A program made the position numbers and the translations under genes. The notes under the pieces are model-generated. The model was not told the DNA's origin. It saw only the letters and a list, made by a program, of their open reading frames with translations, and ran no database searches. DNA of 64,000 nt from an uncultured Desulfobacteraceae bacterium (lineage in GTDB: Bacteria; Desulfobacterota; Desulfobacteria; Desulfobacterales; UBA5852). Location: contig CAJXSL010000006.1 in assembly GCA_913060875.1 (NCBI GenBank), forward strand, positions 1 to 64,000, written 5' to 3'. Below, piece after piece: positions 17,671 through 26,835 of the stretch. The first letter of the stretch is position 1. Each line of letters starts with the position of its first letter.

Positions 17671-18066
17671 ATGGTTTTCTGGCGCAGCCGCAAAAAAGAT
17701 AAATCGACACCGTCTGCTTCCGAGGGCAGGCTGAATGAGGCCGAGCAAACCCTTTTGGGGGCCGATTGGCAAGTGAAAGGCCGTATTTATGGAAAAGGAC
17801 AAGTCATTTTCCAAAGTGCCTTTGAAGGCGAAATGGATATTCAAGGGCGGGTGACGGTGGATTCATCCGCGGACGTCAAAGGGAATTTTTGTTCGGAAGA
17901 CATTCACATCCGTGGAAAGGTGGAAGGTTGCCTGACGTGTTCGCGCATGGTGACGTTGGAAGAAACCGCTCGGTTTGAGGGGGAAATGACAACACCGCAG
18001 CTTCAGATGGAAGCGGGGGCCCGCCTGAACGGAAAGATTACCATGGACAAAACCAGACAACGATGA
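17671..18066 (+). CDS. Bactofilin (first of tandem pair)
   Basis: Bactofilins are cytoskeletal proteins whose central beta-helix polymerises without nucleotide. This 131-residue protein has a basic N-terminal tail (about residues 1-25) and a bactofilin core with regularly spaced Gly and hydrophobic turns (WQVKGRIYGKGQVIFQSAFEG). Two Cys in the core are unusual but not diagnostic. AAAGGA precedes the ATG. A second bactofilin starts 13 bases after it. Confidence 0.82.
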   Translation: MVFWRSRKKDKSTPSASEGRLNEAEQTLLGADWQVKGRIYGKGQVIFQSAFEGEMDIQGRVTVDSSADVKGNFCSEDIHIRGKVEGCLTCSRMVTLEETARFEGEMTTPQLQMEAGARLNGKITMDKTRQR

Positions 18067-18079
18067 CAACGCAAAGGAT

Positions 18080-18466
18080 GTGAGTGTGGGGAAGGAAACG
18101 GAATCAACGACAAATCGGACGGCGGCTGACGTGATAGCGCCTCAGGGGCTTGTGCCATCTTCTGTCGTCAGTCGTGGCATTTGCATTGAGGGCGAACTCG
18201 AAGGGCAGCAAAACCTGACTGTCGAAGGACGGGTCAAGGGGCGTATCCATAGCAAGGGCGATGTCGTTGTGGCCACGGGCGGCCATGTGGAAGCGACCAT
18301 CGTGGCATGCAACATCACGATTCATGGACGGGTTGACGGCAATATTGAAGCGCAGGAAGCCGTGGAAATAGCGCCACAGGGCATTCTGATCGGCGATTGC
18401 CGCGCGCGGTCCATTCAGATCCACGAGGGGGCCCGATTCGAAGGGCGCTCCGATATCCTGAAATGA
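18080..18466 (+). CDS. Bactofilin (second of tandem pair)
   Basis: A 128-residue bactofilin translated from GTG at 18080, four bases after CAAAGG. The core (residues 33-125) shows the repeating beta-helix pattern (GICIEGELEGQQNLTVEG; GRVKGRIHSKGDVVV). N-terminal and C-terminal tails are short and polar. It is clearly diverged from its neighbour, so the pair may copolymerise or have separate cellular locations. No lysostaphin-type M23 peptidase, a common bactofilin partner, is encoded here. Confidence 0.82.
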   Translation: MSVGKETESTTNRTAADVIAPQGLVPSSVVSRGICIEGELEGQQNLTVEGRVKGRIHSKGDVVVATGGHVEATIVACNITIHGRVDGNIEAQEAVEIAPQGILIGDCRARSIQIHEGARFEGRSDILK

Positions 18467-18476
18467 TCCCCTCCGT

Positions 18477-18683
18477 CTATCCCATGATCCCCATCAGGTG
18501 GTCCACCAGGGCCCGGCCCTGGCCGGTGCGCATGAAATAGGCCAGTCCTCCCAAAATGACCAGCGCCACGACCAGGCCTCCCTTGTTGTCACTGAGGTCG
18601 CCGCGAAAAATCCGGAACAGAACAACGAGCGCCGCAAGCGCCAGAAGGGCCGTGGCCAAATTGACGAATTCATCAGGTTGCAT
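18477..18683 (-). CDS. Small membrane protein
   Basis: A 68-residue protein beginning at MQPDEFVNLATALLALAALV after GGGAGG. It contains two hydrophobic segments (about residues 6-23 and 33-51) split by a polar loop (FRGDLSDNKG). No family is recognised. It faces the bactofilin pair head-to-tail across a 10-base gap. The longer frame up to 18797 has no ribosome site and an untypical basic N-terminus, so it is not used. Confidence 0.6.
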   Translation of the reverse strand: MQPDEFVNLATALLALAALVVLFRIFRGDLSDNKGGLVVALVILGGLAYFMRTGQGRALVDHLMGIMG

Positions 18684-18874
18684 GAAGGCCTCCCGGTACA
18701 GACACGAAGTGGGGTTCAATGTTTCGAACCGCTGGTTCCAATGGCTATGCTTATACGGGATATTGCGACGCAAGTAAATGTAGCGGCGGGGGCGCAAAGC
18801 CGCCGCCGCGATCCCTGCAGAGGCGGCCTGATCCTATCCATCCGCGACCAGACAGCTGTCCTCAAGGCCGGTCC

Positions 18875-19786
18875 ATGAAAAGCATATTCGTTTTCGTCCT
18901 GACGATGATGTTGAGCCTGTATGGTGTCCCCGGGGCCGGTGCCGGCGATGAAACGCTACGCGTTATCGAAACCCCTGCGGTGCGCGTGCTCTACGAGACC
19001 CCGCGCCAGGGTGCGGCCCTGCGCATCAAAGCCGTCAGTCCGGCCATGTTCCAGGAATTGGAGAAGGCCACCGGCCTCGTCTTCGATTTTCAGCCCACCG
19101 TGATTCCGGCGTCCAGCCGACAGCGGTTCAGGGCTATGGGCGGACGCGACGCTTTTCTGGCCTTTGCTCTTTCGGAACGCCAGCAGGTTGTATTGGACCT
19201 GTCGCGTATCGATGCCCGACCGGCTTTATTCCTGCCGGTACTCAAACACGAGTATGCCCATCTCCTGCTGCACCGCCACATCCCTTCGGAGCGGCTGCCG
19301 CGCTGGCTGGATGAAGGCATTGCCCAGCACCTGAGCGACGGGTTGTCCGAATACTTGCCCGGCCGCTCCCAGATGGTCCTGGGGGAAGCCCTCGCGGCAG
19401 ATCGGGTGCTGCCCCTGGGGGCGCTTGAAACCCGTTTCCCTGACGACAGCTTTGGACGGCAATTGGCCTACGAACAAAGCCGGAGCATTGTTGGCTATAT
19501 GGCCCGACGCTATGGGGACCGTTTTTTGACGGCCCTTATCGGCCGCATGAAGGATCGGGAAACGGTTGGCGAAGCTTTCCTGGCGGTCAGTGCTATACCA
19601 CTGGCGGAATTTGAATCCAATTGGCGGCGCAGCCAGGCAACCCCCCTGTCCTGGTTGGCGCGCTTTGCCGGGCATCTCTATGGGATCCTTTTCTTTCTGG
19701 CCGGCGTGGCCACCCTCTTCGGCTATCTGCGCCATCGCCGTCGCCGTCAGGTCTATGATGCCGAAGACGACGACGATGCCTGGTGA
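18875..19786 (+). CDS. Secreted gluzincin-type metallopeptidase with C-terminal membrane anchor
   Basis: A 303-residue protein with a signal peptide (MKSIFVFVLTMMLSLYGVPG). HEYAH at 125-129 is the zinc HExxH motif and E147 in LDEGIAQH the third ligand, a peptidase-MA-like gluzincin pattern. A single membrane helix (GHLYGILFFLAGVATLFGYL) sits near the C-terminus, followed by an RHRRRR stop-transfer segment and an acidic end (EDDDD), so the catalytic domain should be periplasmic and membrane-tethered. The start is chosen by the signal peptide. Substrate unknown; a cell-envelope role is an inference. Confidence 0.78.
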   Translation: MKSIFVFVLTMMLSLYGVPGAGAGDETLRVIETPAVRVLYETPRQGAALRIKAVSPAMFQELEKATGLVFDFQPTVIPASSRQRFRAMGGRDAFLAFALSERQQVVLDLSRIDARPALFLPVLKHEYAHLLLHRHIPSERLPRWLDEGIAQHLSDGLSEYLPGRSQMVLGEALAADRVLPLGALETRFPDDSFGRQLAYEQSRSIVGYMARRYGDRFLTALIGRMKDRETVGEAFLAVSAIPLAEFESNWRRSQATPLSWLARFAGHLYGILFFLAGVATLFGYLRHRRRRQVYDAEDDDDAW

Positions 19787-19789
19787 TCA

Positions 19790-20932
19790 TCATCCTGAAA
19801 TCGCCTGCCGCATTCGCGCCAGGCCGTCTTCCAGAAGGGCCCGCCGACAACCGAAATTAAGCCGCAAATAGCCCTCCGCACCAAAATCCCGGCCGTCGGA
19901 AAGCCCCACGCCTGCGGCTTCGAAGAATGCCGCTGGGTCCGGATGATTCAGTCCGCGGGCATCGATCCAGGCCAGATAGGTTGCCTCCGGGCAATGGGTT
20001 TTCAACGGCGGCATCCGGCTAACAGCCTCAAAGACCAGATCGCGGTTGGCGCGCAGATAGTCCACCAGGGCCCGGTGCCAGTCCCATCCGTAGCGATAGG
20101 CGGCCTCCGCCGCGGTGTAACCCAGCACGTTGACATCGGGAACGATCCCCGCCATGGCCTGGCGGAATCGGCGGCGCAGGTGCGCGTCGGCGACCACCGC
20201 GAAGGAACAGCCCAACCCCGGAATGTTAAAGGTCTTGCTGGGCGCCATGAGGGTGATGCAACGGTTTTGGGCGGCTGGACTGATGCTGGCCGTTGGCACA
20301 TGCCGGCGGGAGGGTTCCAAGACGAGGTCGCCATGAATTTCATCGGAGCAGATCACCAGATCGTGGCGTTCGCAAATGGCGACCAGATCGGCCAGTTCCT
20401 CCGGACGAAAGATCTGTCCCACCGGGTTGTGGGGGCTGCATAGAAGGAGCAGCCGCGTCCGTGGCGACAGACAGCTTTCGAGCCGGTCCAGGTCCCAGTG
20501 CCATCCGGTATCGTCCTGGCAGAGCGGCACGGTTACAAGCTCGCGTCCGGACAGTTGCGGTGCGCTCAAAAACGGCGGGTAGACCGGTGTGGCCGTCACA
20601 ACCCCGTCCCCGGCGTTTCCGACCGCGCGGCAGGCCACATTGATGCCGGTCACCAGCCCCGGCAGCCACACGAGCCATTCCGGCGCGATGCGCCACCCGA
20701 ACTGCTGGTGCAGCATGGCGACCACCGTTTGGGCCAGAGAGGACGGCGGGCGCGTGTAGCCCAGAACACCGTGCTCAATCCGGCGTTGTAAGGCGTCCAG
20801 GACCGGGGCGGGCGCTGCAAAGTCCATATCCGCGACCCACAGGGGAATGATGTCCTGCCCGGCGTATTTTTCCCACTTCAAGCTGGCGGTGTCATGGCGG
20901 TCGATGGGGCGGTCAAAGTCAAACGATGGCAT
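19790..20932 (-). CDS. patB: PatB/MalY-type cystathionine beta-lyase or aminotransferase
   Basis: A 380-residue fold-type I PLP enzyme. The PLP-binding Lys is in SKTFNIPGLG, and the early stretch FDRPIDRHDTASLKWEKY is typical of the MalY/PatB group, which cleaves cystathionine or other C-S bonds and may act as an aminotransferase. AGGAGA lies before the ATG. It ends three bases from the converging peptidase gene and follows aceA's terminator, so it is a separate unit. The C-S lyase role is from family knowledge. Confidence 0.87.
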   Translation of the reverse strand: MPSFDFDRPIDRHDTASLKWEKYAGQDIIPLWVADMDFAAPAPVLDALQRRIEHGVLGYTRPPSSLAQTVVAMLHQQFGWRIAPEWLVWLPGLVTGINVACRAVGNAGDGVVTATPVYPPFLSAPQLSGRELVTVPLCQDDTGWHWDLDRLESCLSPRTRLLLLCSPHNPVGQIFRPEELADLVAICERHDLVICSDEIHGDLVLEPSRRHVPTASISPAAQNRCITLMAPSKTFNIPGLGCSFAVVADAHLRRRFRQAMAGIVPDVNVLGYTAAEAAYRYGWDWHRALVDYLRANRDLVFEAVSRMPPLKTHCPEATYLAWIDARGLNHPDPAAFFEAAGVGLSDGRDFGAEGYLRLNFGCRRALLEDGLARMRQAISG

Positions 20933-21000
20933 GCGGATCTCCTGTCGTCAGAGGGTCATGAATTTCAGAACGCCGCCGGGATAGCAGGTTTTTCACCATA

Positions 21001-21044
21001 TGAAAAGCCCCAAACCGTCCACAGGTCGTGATACGGTTTGGGGC
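21001..21044 (-). terminator. Rho-independent terminator of aceA
   Basis: On the minus strand a perfect 12-bp stem (GCCCCAAACCGT / ACGGTTTGGGGC, 21044-21033 and 21018-21007) with a 14-base loop is followed by TTTT. It begins about 33 bases past the aceA stop and separates the glyoxylate cluster from patB. Confidence 0.8.
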
Positions 21045-21076
21045 GTGTAGCTGGCCTCTGCAACAGGGGAGGATTG

Positions 21077-22417
21077 TTAGAATTGTTCCTCCTCGGTGGA
21101 ACCCGTCAGGGCCGCCACCGACGTCTGGCCGGACGTGATCGTATTCATCAGCCGATCGAAATAGCCGGCACCGACGAAACGCTGGTGGGTGATGGCACTG
21201 TAGCCGCCCTCTTTCTCCTGGGCGAATTCTTCCTGCTGGAAGTTGGAATAGGCCAGCATGCCCTCGTTTTTATAGGACCTGGCCAGGTTGAACATGCCCA
21301 GGTTCAGGGCGTGGAAGCCGGCTAGGGTGACGAACTGGAATTTGTAGCCCATGGCGCCCAGTTCCCGCTGAAACCTTGCGATAGCCGCATCGTCCAGGTG
21401 GGCTTTCCAGTTGAAGGATGGCGAACAGTTGTAGGCCAGCAGCTTGTCGGGAAACTCGGTACGAATGGCTTCGGCAAATTTTTTGGCCTGGTCCATGTCG
21501 GGACGGGACGTTTCGCACCAGACCAGGTCGGCGTAAGGGGCATAGGCCAATCCCCGGGCGATGGCTGCATCCACACCGTTGCGAACCTGGTAAAACCCTT
21601 CGCTGGTGCGGGGTTCGTCCAGGATAAAGGGACGATCGCGTTCATCGATATCGCTGGTCAGAAGGGTGGCCGCGTCCGCATCGGTGCGCGCCACCAGGAC
21701 CGTCGGAACGTTGCAGACATCGGCGGCCAGCCGGGCGGCCACGAGTTTGGTGATGAATTCGGCCGTCGGAACCAGGACCTTGCCCCCCAGATGACCGCAT
21801 TTTTTGGCTGACGCCAACTGGTCTTCAAAATGAACACCGGCGGCCCCGGCATCGATCATCTGTTTCATGAGTTCATAGGCATTGAGGGGGCCACCGAATC
21901 CAGCCTCGGCATCGGCAACGATGGGGGCGAACCAGTAGGGGCCGTCCCCTTTGCAATCCAGGACCTGGATCTGGTCGGCGCGTCGCAGGGCATTGTTGAT
22001 CCGGCGCACGACGGCGGGCACACTGTTCGCCGGGTAAAGGCTTTGATCGGGGTACATTTCGCCGGCCAGGTTGGCATCGGCCGCCACCTGCCATCCACTC
22101 AGGTAGATGGCCTGCAAACCGGCTTCGACCTGCTGGACGGCCTGATTGCCGGTGAGCGCCCCCAGGGCCGCCACATAGTCCTTGGTGTTGATCAGATGCC
22201 ACAGGCGCTTGGCGCCGATGGTGGCGAAAGTGTAGTCGATGGCGAGGGTCCCCCGCAGCTTGAGCATTTCCTCGGCACTGTAGGGGCGCACGATGCCCTT
22301 CCAGCGCGGGTCATCCCGCCAGCCCTGCTCGACCGCGTCGATTTCGTCCGGCAGGACCATGTGGCAGGTGAGTCGTTCTTCGATTTCGATGGCACGCTCG
22401 GTGATGGTTTTGGCCAT
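21077..22417 (-). CDS. aceA: Isocitrate lyase
   Basis: Splits isocitrate into glyoxylate and succinate, the first step of the glyoxylate bypass. The 446-residue product has the length of E. coli-type AceA and the KKCGH signature at 205-209 with catalytic C207. The substrate-binding stretch WCETSRPD and the C-terminal EEQF end are also typical. The ATG at 22417 is preceded by GGGAGGAAA; an in-frame ATG nine codons earlier lacks this. It is last in gph-aceK-aceB-aceA, 47 bases after aceB, and is followed by a strong terminator. Confidence 0.96.
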   Translation of the reverse strand: MAKTITERAIEIEERLTCHMVLPDEIDAVEQGWRDDPRWKGIVRPYSAEEMLKLRGTLAIDYTFATIGAKRLWHLINTKDYVAALGALTGNQAVQQVEAGLQAIYLSGWQVAADANLAGEMYPDQSLYPANSVPAVVRRINNALRRADQIQVLDCKGDGPYWFAPIVADAEAGFGGPLNAYELMKQMIDAGAAGVHFEDQLASAKKCGHLGGKVLVPTAEFITKLVAARLAADVCNVPTVLVARTDADAATLLTSDIDERDRPFILDEPRTSEGFYQVRNGVDAAIARGLAYAPYADLVWCETSRPDMDQAKKFAEAIRTEFPDKLLAYNCSPSFNWKAHLDDAAIARFQRELGAMGYKFQFVTLAGFHALNLGMFNLARSYKNEGMLAYSNFQQEEFAQEKEGGYSAITHQRFVGAGYFDRLMNTITSGQTSVAALTGSTEEEQF

Positions 22418-22464
22418 GATCACTTTCCTCCCGGGGCTGTCCAATGGTTGATGGTTGCTGAAAA

Positions 22465-24063
22465 TTAATTCAGTTGCTCGTAGGCTTTCAACGTCAGGAA
22501 ATCGACCAATTGGTCGTCGCGGACAATACGGTCGAAAAGGTCCGCGGCTTCCTGAAAATGCCCTTGGGCAAAAGCGCTTTCACCCAAAGTGGTTTTTAGA
22601 TGCGCGGTTTCCTCCTGCAGGATGGACTGAAACAGGTCCAGGGTGATTTTCCGTCCATCTGCGAGACGGGCTTGGGGATGGTGGACCCACTGCCATACCT
22701 GTGTCCGGGATATTTCGGCCGTGGCGGCATCTTCCATGAGGTGATGGATGGGAACGCATCCGTTGCCCCCCAGCCAGCTGGCCATGTATTGAATACCGAC
22801 ACTGACATTGCTGCGCAGGCCCTCTTCGGTGATGGTTCCCTGGGGACATCGCAGGAGATCCTCGGCGCTGATCCGGACATCTTCCCGCAGGTTTCCGATC
22901 TGGTTGGCCTGGGGCATGTGGCGGTCGAATTCTTCCATGGCAATGGCCACCAGTCCGGGGTGGGCCACCCAAGTGCCGTCATGGCCGTCGGTGGCTTCAC
23001 GAATCTTGTCTTCGCGCACTTTGGCCAGGGCGGCCGCATTGAGATCGGGATCGTCTTTGATGGGGATCTGGGCGGCCATACCGCCCATGGCGTGGGCGCC
23101 GCGGCGATGGCAGGTTTTGATGACCTGCAGGGCGTAGGATCGCATGCAATGCCGGGTCATGGTGACCTGGGCGCGATCGGGAAATAAATACTCCGGGCGA
23201 TGTTTGAATTTTTTAATAAAGCTGAAGATATAGTCCCAGCGGCCGCAATTCAAACCGGCCATGTGATCCCGCAGTTCGTAGATGATTTCCTCGGTTTCAA
23301 AAGCGGCCAGGATGGTCTCGATCAGGACCGTTGCTTTGATGGTGCCGCGCGGGATGGATAGCAGGTCCTGGGCCAGGTTGAAGACGTCATTCCACAAACG
23401 GGCTTCGCGGTGGCTTTCCAGTTTGGGCAGGTAAAAATAGGGGCCGCTGCCTTTGGCGATCAAATTAGACGCATTGTGGAAGAAGAAAAGGGCGAAGTCA
23501 AAAAGGCTTCCTGAGATCGGCCGTCCGTCCACCCGGACATGTTTTTCCAGAAGATGCCAACCCCGGGGCCGGACAATCAGAACGGCGGTGCGCTCGTTCA
23601 AGGTGTAGTGCTTGCCCTCCGGACTGGTGAAGGCGATGGTTCCGTCAACGGCGTCCATCAGATTGATCTGGCCTTCGATGGTCCCTGACCAGGTGGGGCA
23701 GTGGGAGTCTTCGAAATCCGCCATGTAGGTCTTCGCCCCGGAATTGAGCGCGTTGATGACCATCTTGCGGTCCACCGGGCCGGTAATTTCGACGCGGCGG
23801 TCCTGGAGGTCGGCCGGAACGGGCGCGATTTTCCATTCGCCTTCCCGAATCGATTGGGTTTCAGGAAGGAAGTCGGGTCGTTTGCCGTCGTCGATATCCT
23901 GCTGAACGGCCAGGCGCTGGGCCAGCAGCGATTGTCGTCGATCTTCGAATTCGCGGGCCAGTCGGGCGGCAAAACGCAATGCGTCTGGTGTCAGTACACG
24001 CGTAAAGGCCTCGGGTACCGGGGCGTAGACCTCGACACCGTCAACCTTGAGAGTCGCTTCCAT
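22465..24063 (-). CDS. aceB: Malate synthase A
   Basis: Condenses glyoxylate with acetyl-CoA to malate, completing the glyoxylate bypass. The 532-residue length fits the A isoform rather than the 720-residue G form. Family segments are visible: [23 protein letters not shown], the [13 protein letters not shown] motif with catalytic Arg/Asp environment, and the late [29 protein letters not shown] precedes the start. A 160-bp gap to aceK holds its own promoter-like sequence and a palindrome, so aceBA may be transcribed separately from gph-aceK. Confidence 0.96.
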   Translation of the reverse strand: MEATLKVDGVEVYAPVPEAFTRVLTPDALRFAARLAREFEDRRQSLLAQRLAVQQDIDDGKRPDFLPETQSIREGEWKIAPVPADLQDRRVEITGPVDRKMVINALNSGAKTYMADFEDSHCPTWSGTIEGQINLMDAVDGTIAFTSPEGKHYTLNERTAVLIVRPRGWHLLEKHVRVDGRPISGSLFDFALFFFHNASNLIAKGSGPYFYLPKLESHREARLWNDVFNLAQDLLSIPRGTIKATVLIETILAAFETEEIIYELRDHMAGLNCGRWDYIFSFIKKFKHRPEYLFPDRAQVTMTRHCMRSYALQVIKTCHRRGAHAMGGMAAQIPIKDDPDLNAAALAKVREDKIREATDGHDGTWVAHPGLVAIAMEEFDRHMPQANQIGNLREDVRISAEDLLRCPQGTITEEGLRSNVSVGIQYMASWLGGNGCVPIHHLMEDAATAEISRTQVWQWVHHPQARLADGRKITLDLFQSILQEETAHLKTTLGESAFAQGHFQEAADLFDRIVRDDQLVDFLTLKAYEQLN

Positions 24064-24080
24064 AAGGAAAACCTCCTTCT

Positions 24081-24095
24081 ATCCCGGGCCGGGAT
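24081..24095. promoter_or_regulatory. 15-bp palindrome just upstream of aceB
   Basis: ATCCCGG-G-CCGGGAT is an exact palindrome with one central base, 18 bases before the aceB ATG and next to its ribosome site. It may be an operator or an RNA hairpin that affects translation. Confidence 0.35.
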
Positions 24096-24169
24096 GGTTA
24101 GCGGTTGCAGCCTATTGTAAAACCTGGATTTAGCGGACTTCTGTACGAAAGGACTGGTGATTGGCGGTT

Positions 24170-24198
24170 AAGGTAACTACGTGGATGAGGCTTGACAA
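24170..24198 (-). promoter_or_regulatory. Candidate promoter of aceBA
   Basis: On the minus strand: TTGTCA (24198-24193), 17-bp spacer, TACCTT (24175-24170). It lies in the gap between aceK and aceB. The -10 match is poor, so this is tentative. Confidence 0.3.
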
Positions 24199-24223
24199 GG
24201 GTATTTTTTAATGGTCGCTATAT

Positions 24224-25999
24224 TCAGGGCGAAGCACCGCCGTTACGGGTGAACGTTGCCGTGCCGGCCGTTCGACACGCCCCCAGCCGCGTGTAAGGGA
24301 AAACATGGATGGGGTTTCCCCGCAGAATAAGTGTTTGTGTGTGCTGCCAGAAATCCACGTCCAACAAGTCTTGGTGGTGGGCCAGGAAGACGTGTCGCAG
24401 GTCACCGGTCAGCCCCAGGAAACTTTCGAATTCTTCCGGAAAGATGTCGTTCTCGCCGACAAAATACCATGGCTCCGATGCCATTTCATCCTCGTGGCAA
24501 AGGGGCCTCGGCTTGCGGCGGAAACGGCATTGGGTCAGCGGGCAGACTTCGTCGAAATCGTAAAAAATAACCCGGCCCAGGGCGGTGACGCCGAAATTTT
24601 TGAGGAGCATATCGCCGGGAAAGATGTTGCTGTAGGCCAGATCCTTGATGGCCTGGCCGAAATCGATGACGGCCGTGCAGGCGGCTTCGAAAGCGGCTTC
24701 TGCGAGATAGAGATCAAGGGGGCGGACCCGGCGTTCGACATAGGCCAGCCCAAGGGAGACTTTATCGTTGTCGAATGTCACCGAACGGGCGGCGGAGTTT
24801 TCCAGAACCCGGAGCAGATCCGGATGAAAGCAGCCGCGGTCGAACCGGAGGTGTTCGAACAGCTGCGTGTCCGGCAGGCGCCCTGTGCGGTCATGACGGA
24901 AAATATAGGCATACTGGGCCATGACCTGACGGCGGGTGGTTTTTTTGGGCTGGGCAAAGTGATCGCGGATGACCTTGAAGACCATGTCATCCGACGGCAT
25001 GTTGAACACCGCCATGACCATGCCGGGCTTGCCGGGCGAAATCTCGAAGATATCCCGGCACGCATTCTGGTGCCGTGCCAGGTCGCGGTACAGTTCGGTT
25101 TTCCCGTGCCGGTTGAAACCCAGTGAAATATAGAGCTCGGCCAGTCGCCGATGCGGCAGCAGCGGTCGCAGGAAGGCCAGCAGCTCTGTGAGATGGTCGG
25201 TGCTGACATGGAAATAGGAGTGGGTGTAGCTGAACAGAATGCGGAATTCGCGCATAGCGGTGATGATGCCGTCGACGGCGATGGTTCCCTTTTCGTTGAT
25301 AAGGGCGATCGCCAGGGGGTGGCCGGTGCCATCGGCGGTCACCAGGCGCCCGATCAGGTAGGCGCCCATGCCGCGAAAAAACGGTGAGGGAATCATATCG
25401 ATATGACCCAGCGAATGGTTCCATTGGTCCTGTTCCCGACATGTGTCGATATACCGCGCCACGCGCCGGGCATCTTGGTCGAGATTAGCCAGATGCCCCG
25501 AAAAAACCGACGCTTCGAGGATCTCGCGCCACAGCGCCGCCATGGATCGACCGGCGGCTGCAAACCGGCGATAATCGCGCCCGGCCCTGGGGAGGGGCAT
25601 CGGCCGAGGGGCTTCCCGCAGGAATTCCCGCCGGGCATCGGCGCCGAGGATGTTTCCCAGGCGGCGGGCAACCGAGTTGAAAAAGGTTTCGGCCAGGTCG
25701 GGATCCGACAGGCGGTCGATTTCAGGTGCAATGGCGGACTTGGCGGCGATCCAAATGTCGCTGCCGTCAACTTCGGGACCCAGATCCGTGGCGATGGCGG
25801 CCACGGTCTGGTCCAAAATTTTCTGGTAGGCCTCCAGGCGTTCAACAGCGTCGGCCTGCATGGCGTCCCAATGACCCTGGATGAACCGGTCCGGGGCGCG
25901 ATCGGTGATCGACCTGAAATAATCCCGATAAGTTCGATACCCATTGAGAATGGCTGCAACTACCATGGGCACCGGGCCCTGGCCGGACGAATGAATCAT
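24224..25999 (-). CDS. aceK: Isocitrate dehydrogenase kinase/phosphatase
   Basis: AceK phosphorylates and dephosphorylates isocitrate dehydrogenase to divide isocitrate between the TCA cycle and the glyoxylate bypass. The 591-residue protein matches AceK end to end: GFNRHGKTELYRDL, the nucleotide-loop segment SPGKPGMVMAVF, SNIFPGDMLLKNFGV, FYDFDEVC and DEMASEPWY. The ATG at 25999 overlaps the gph stop as ATGA, which decides the start and implies translational coupling. AceK is best known from gamma- and betaproteobacteria with an aceBAK order; here it precedes aceB and aceA. Confidence 0.95.
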   Translation of the reverse strand: MIHSSGQGPVPMVVAAILNGYRTYRDYFRSITDRAPDRFIQGHWDAMQADAVERLEAYQKILDQTVAAIATDLGPEVDGSDIWIAAKSAIAPEIDRLSDPDLAETFFNSVARRLGNILGADARREFLREAPRPMPLPRAGRDYRRFAAAGRSMAALWREILEASVFSGHLANLDQDARRVARYIDTCREQDQWNHSLGHIDMIPSPFFRGMGAYLIGRLVTADGTGHPLAIALINEKGTIAVDGIITAMREFRILFSYTHSYFHVSTDHLTELLAFLRPLLPHRRLAELYISLGFNRHGKTELYRDLARHQNACRDIFEISPGKPGMVMAVFNMPSDDMVFKVIRDHFAQPKKTTRRQVMAQYAYIFRHDRTGRLPDTQLFEHLRFDRGCFHPDLLRVLENSAARSVTFDNDKVSLGLAYVERRVRPLDLYLAEAAFEAACTAVIDFGQAIKDLAYSNIFPGDMLLKNFGVTALGRVIFYDFDEVCPLTQCRFRRKPRPLCHEDEMASEPWYFVGENDIFPEEFESFLGLTGDLRHVFLAHHQDLLDVDFWQHTQTLILRGNPIHVFPYTRLGACRTAGTATFTRNGGASP

Positions 26000-26664
26000 C
26001 GTTCCGTATTCCCGTCGAACCACTTAAGGACGTCCTGCGGTTTCGTAACGATCCGGGACGCTCCGGCCCCGATGAGTTCCGCCACCGACCGAAACCCCCA
26101 GGCCACCCCGACAGGCACCATGCCGGCGGCGATCGCCGTGGTCATGTCGACGTTGCTGTCGCCAATGAAGAGGCATTCCTCGGGGGCAACCCGCAAGTTG
26201 TCCGCCGCCTCAAGCGCCGTTGCCGGATCAGGCTTGCGCGGCAGATGGTCTTTCTGCCCACGGATCATCTGGAACGGTGTGTCCGGAAAAAAGTGGTGGA
26301 TGCATTCCTCCGCAAAGCGGTGGGGTTTGTTGGTGACGACCGCACGGGGAATGTCCCGCCGGGCAAGTTCCGCGAGCAGTTCGCGGATACCGGGATAGGG
26401 TCGGGTGGCGGTTTTCCAGTTGCGGCCGTAGTCATCTTTAAACCGGGTTAAATAATCATCGATATGGGCCGGGGTGCGGTGGCTTTCCGGCAGGGCCCGG
26501 GTGATCAGCATGCGGGAACCATCACCGACAAAATTGCGATAGGCGCTGACGCCATGGGTCGGCAGACCGGCCCGGTCCAGCGTGCGGTTGGCGGCATCCG
26601 CCAGATCGGACAGGGTGTCCAGGAGGGTGCCGTCCAGATCGAAGAGAATCGCTTTCATCGGCAT
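25996..26664 (-). CDS. gph: Phosphoglycolate phosphatase-like HAD hydrolase
   Basis: A 222-residue HAD phosphatase. Motif I DLDGTLLDT at residues 8-16, motif II Thr in AVVTNKPH, motif III Lys in PRKPDP and motif IV GDSNVDM are complete, and a helical cap follows motif I, as in Gph. It would turn 2-phosphoglycolate into glycolate, which is chemically close to the glyoxylate made by AceA. It is the first gene of the gph-aceK-aceB-aceA cluster and shares its stop codon with the aceK start. The exact substrate is inferred. Confidence 0.85.
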   Translation of the reverse strand: MPMKAILFDLDGTLLDTLSDLADAANRTLDRAGLPTHGVSAYRNFVGDGSRMLITRALPESHRTPAHIDDYLTRFKDDYGRNWKTATRPYPGIRELLAELARRDIPRAVVTNKPHRFAEECIHHFFPDTPFQMIRGQKDHLPRKPDPATALEAADNLRVAPEECLFIGDSNVDMTTAIAAGMVPVGVAWGFRSVAELIGAGASRIVTKPQDVLKWFDGNTER

Positions 26665-26724
26665 GGTGTAACCTCACGACAGGGTTATGCGGGGCGTTGC
26701 GCGGCCATGCGCCTTGGCTGCCTA

Positions 26725-26753
26725 CCCATAAGTCCCATCAATTGACAGGTCAA
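26725..26753 (-). promoter_or_regulatory. Weak promoter and palindrome upstream of gph
   Basis: On the minus strand TTGACC (26753-26748), a 17-bp spacer and TATGGG (26730-26725). The -35 lies inside a 12-bp perfect palindrome TTGACAGGTCAA (26742-26753) that could be an operator for the glyoxylate cluster. Confidence 0.28.
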
Positions 26754-26835
26754 GTGAAAATCAACAGGGATGGATAGGCTCTGTCGGCTGCTTTCGGTGT
26801 GGACAAAAGGGACAATCCTTCCTATATCAGGAGAC

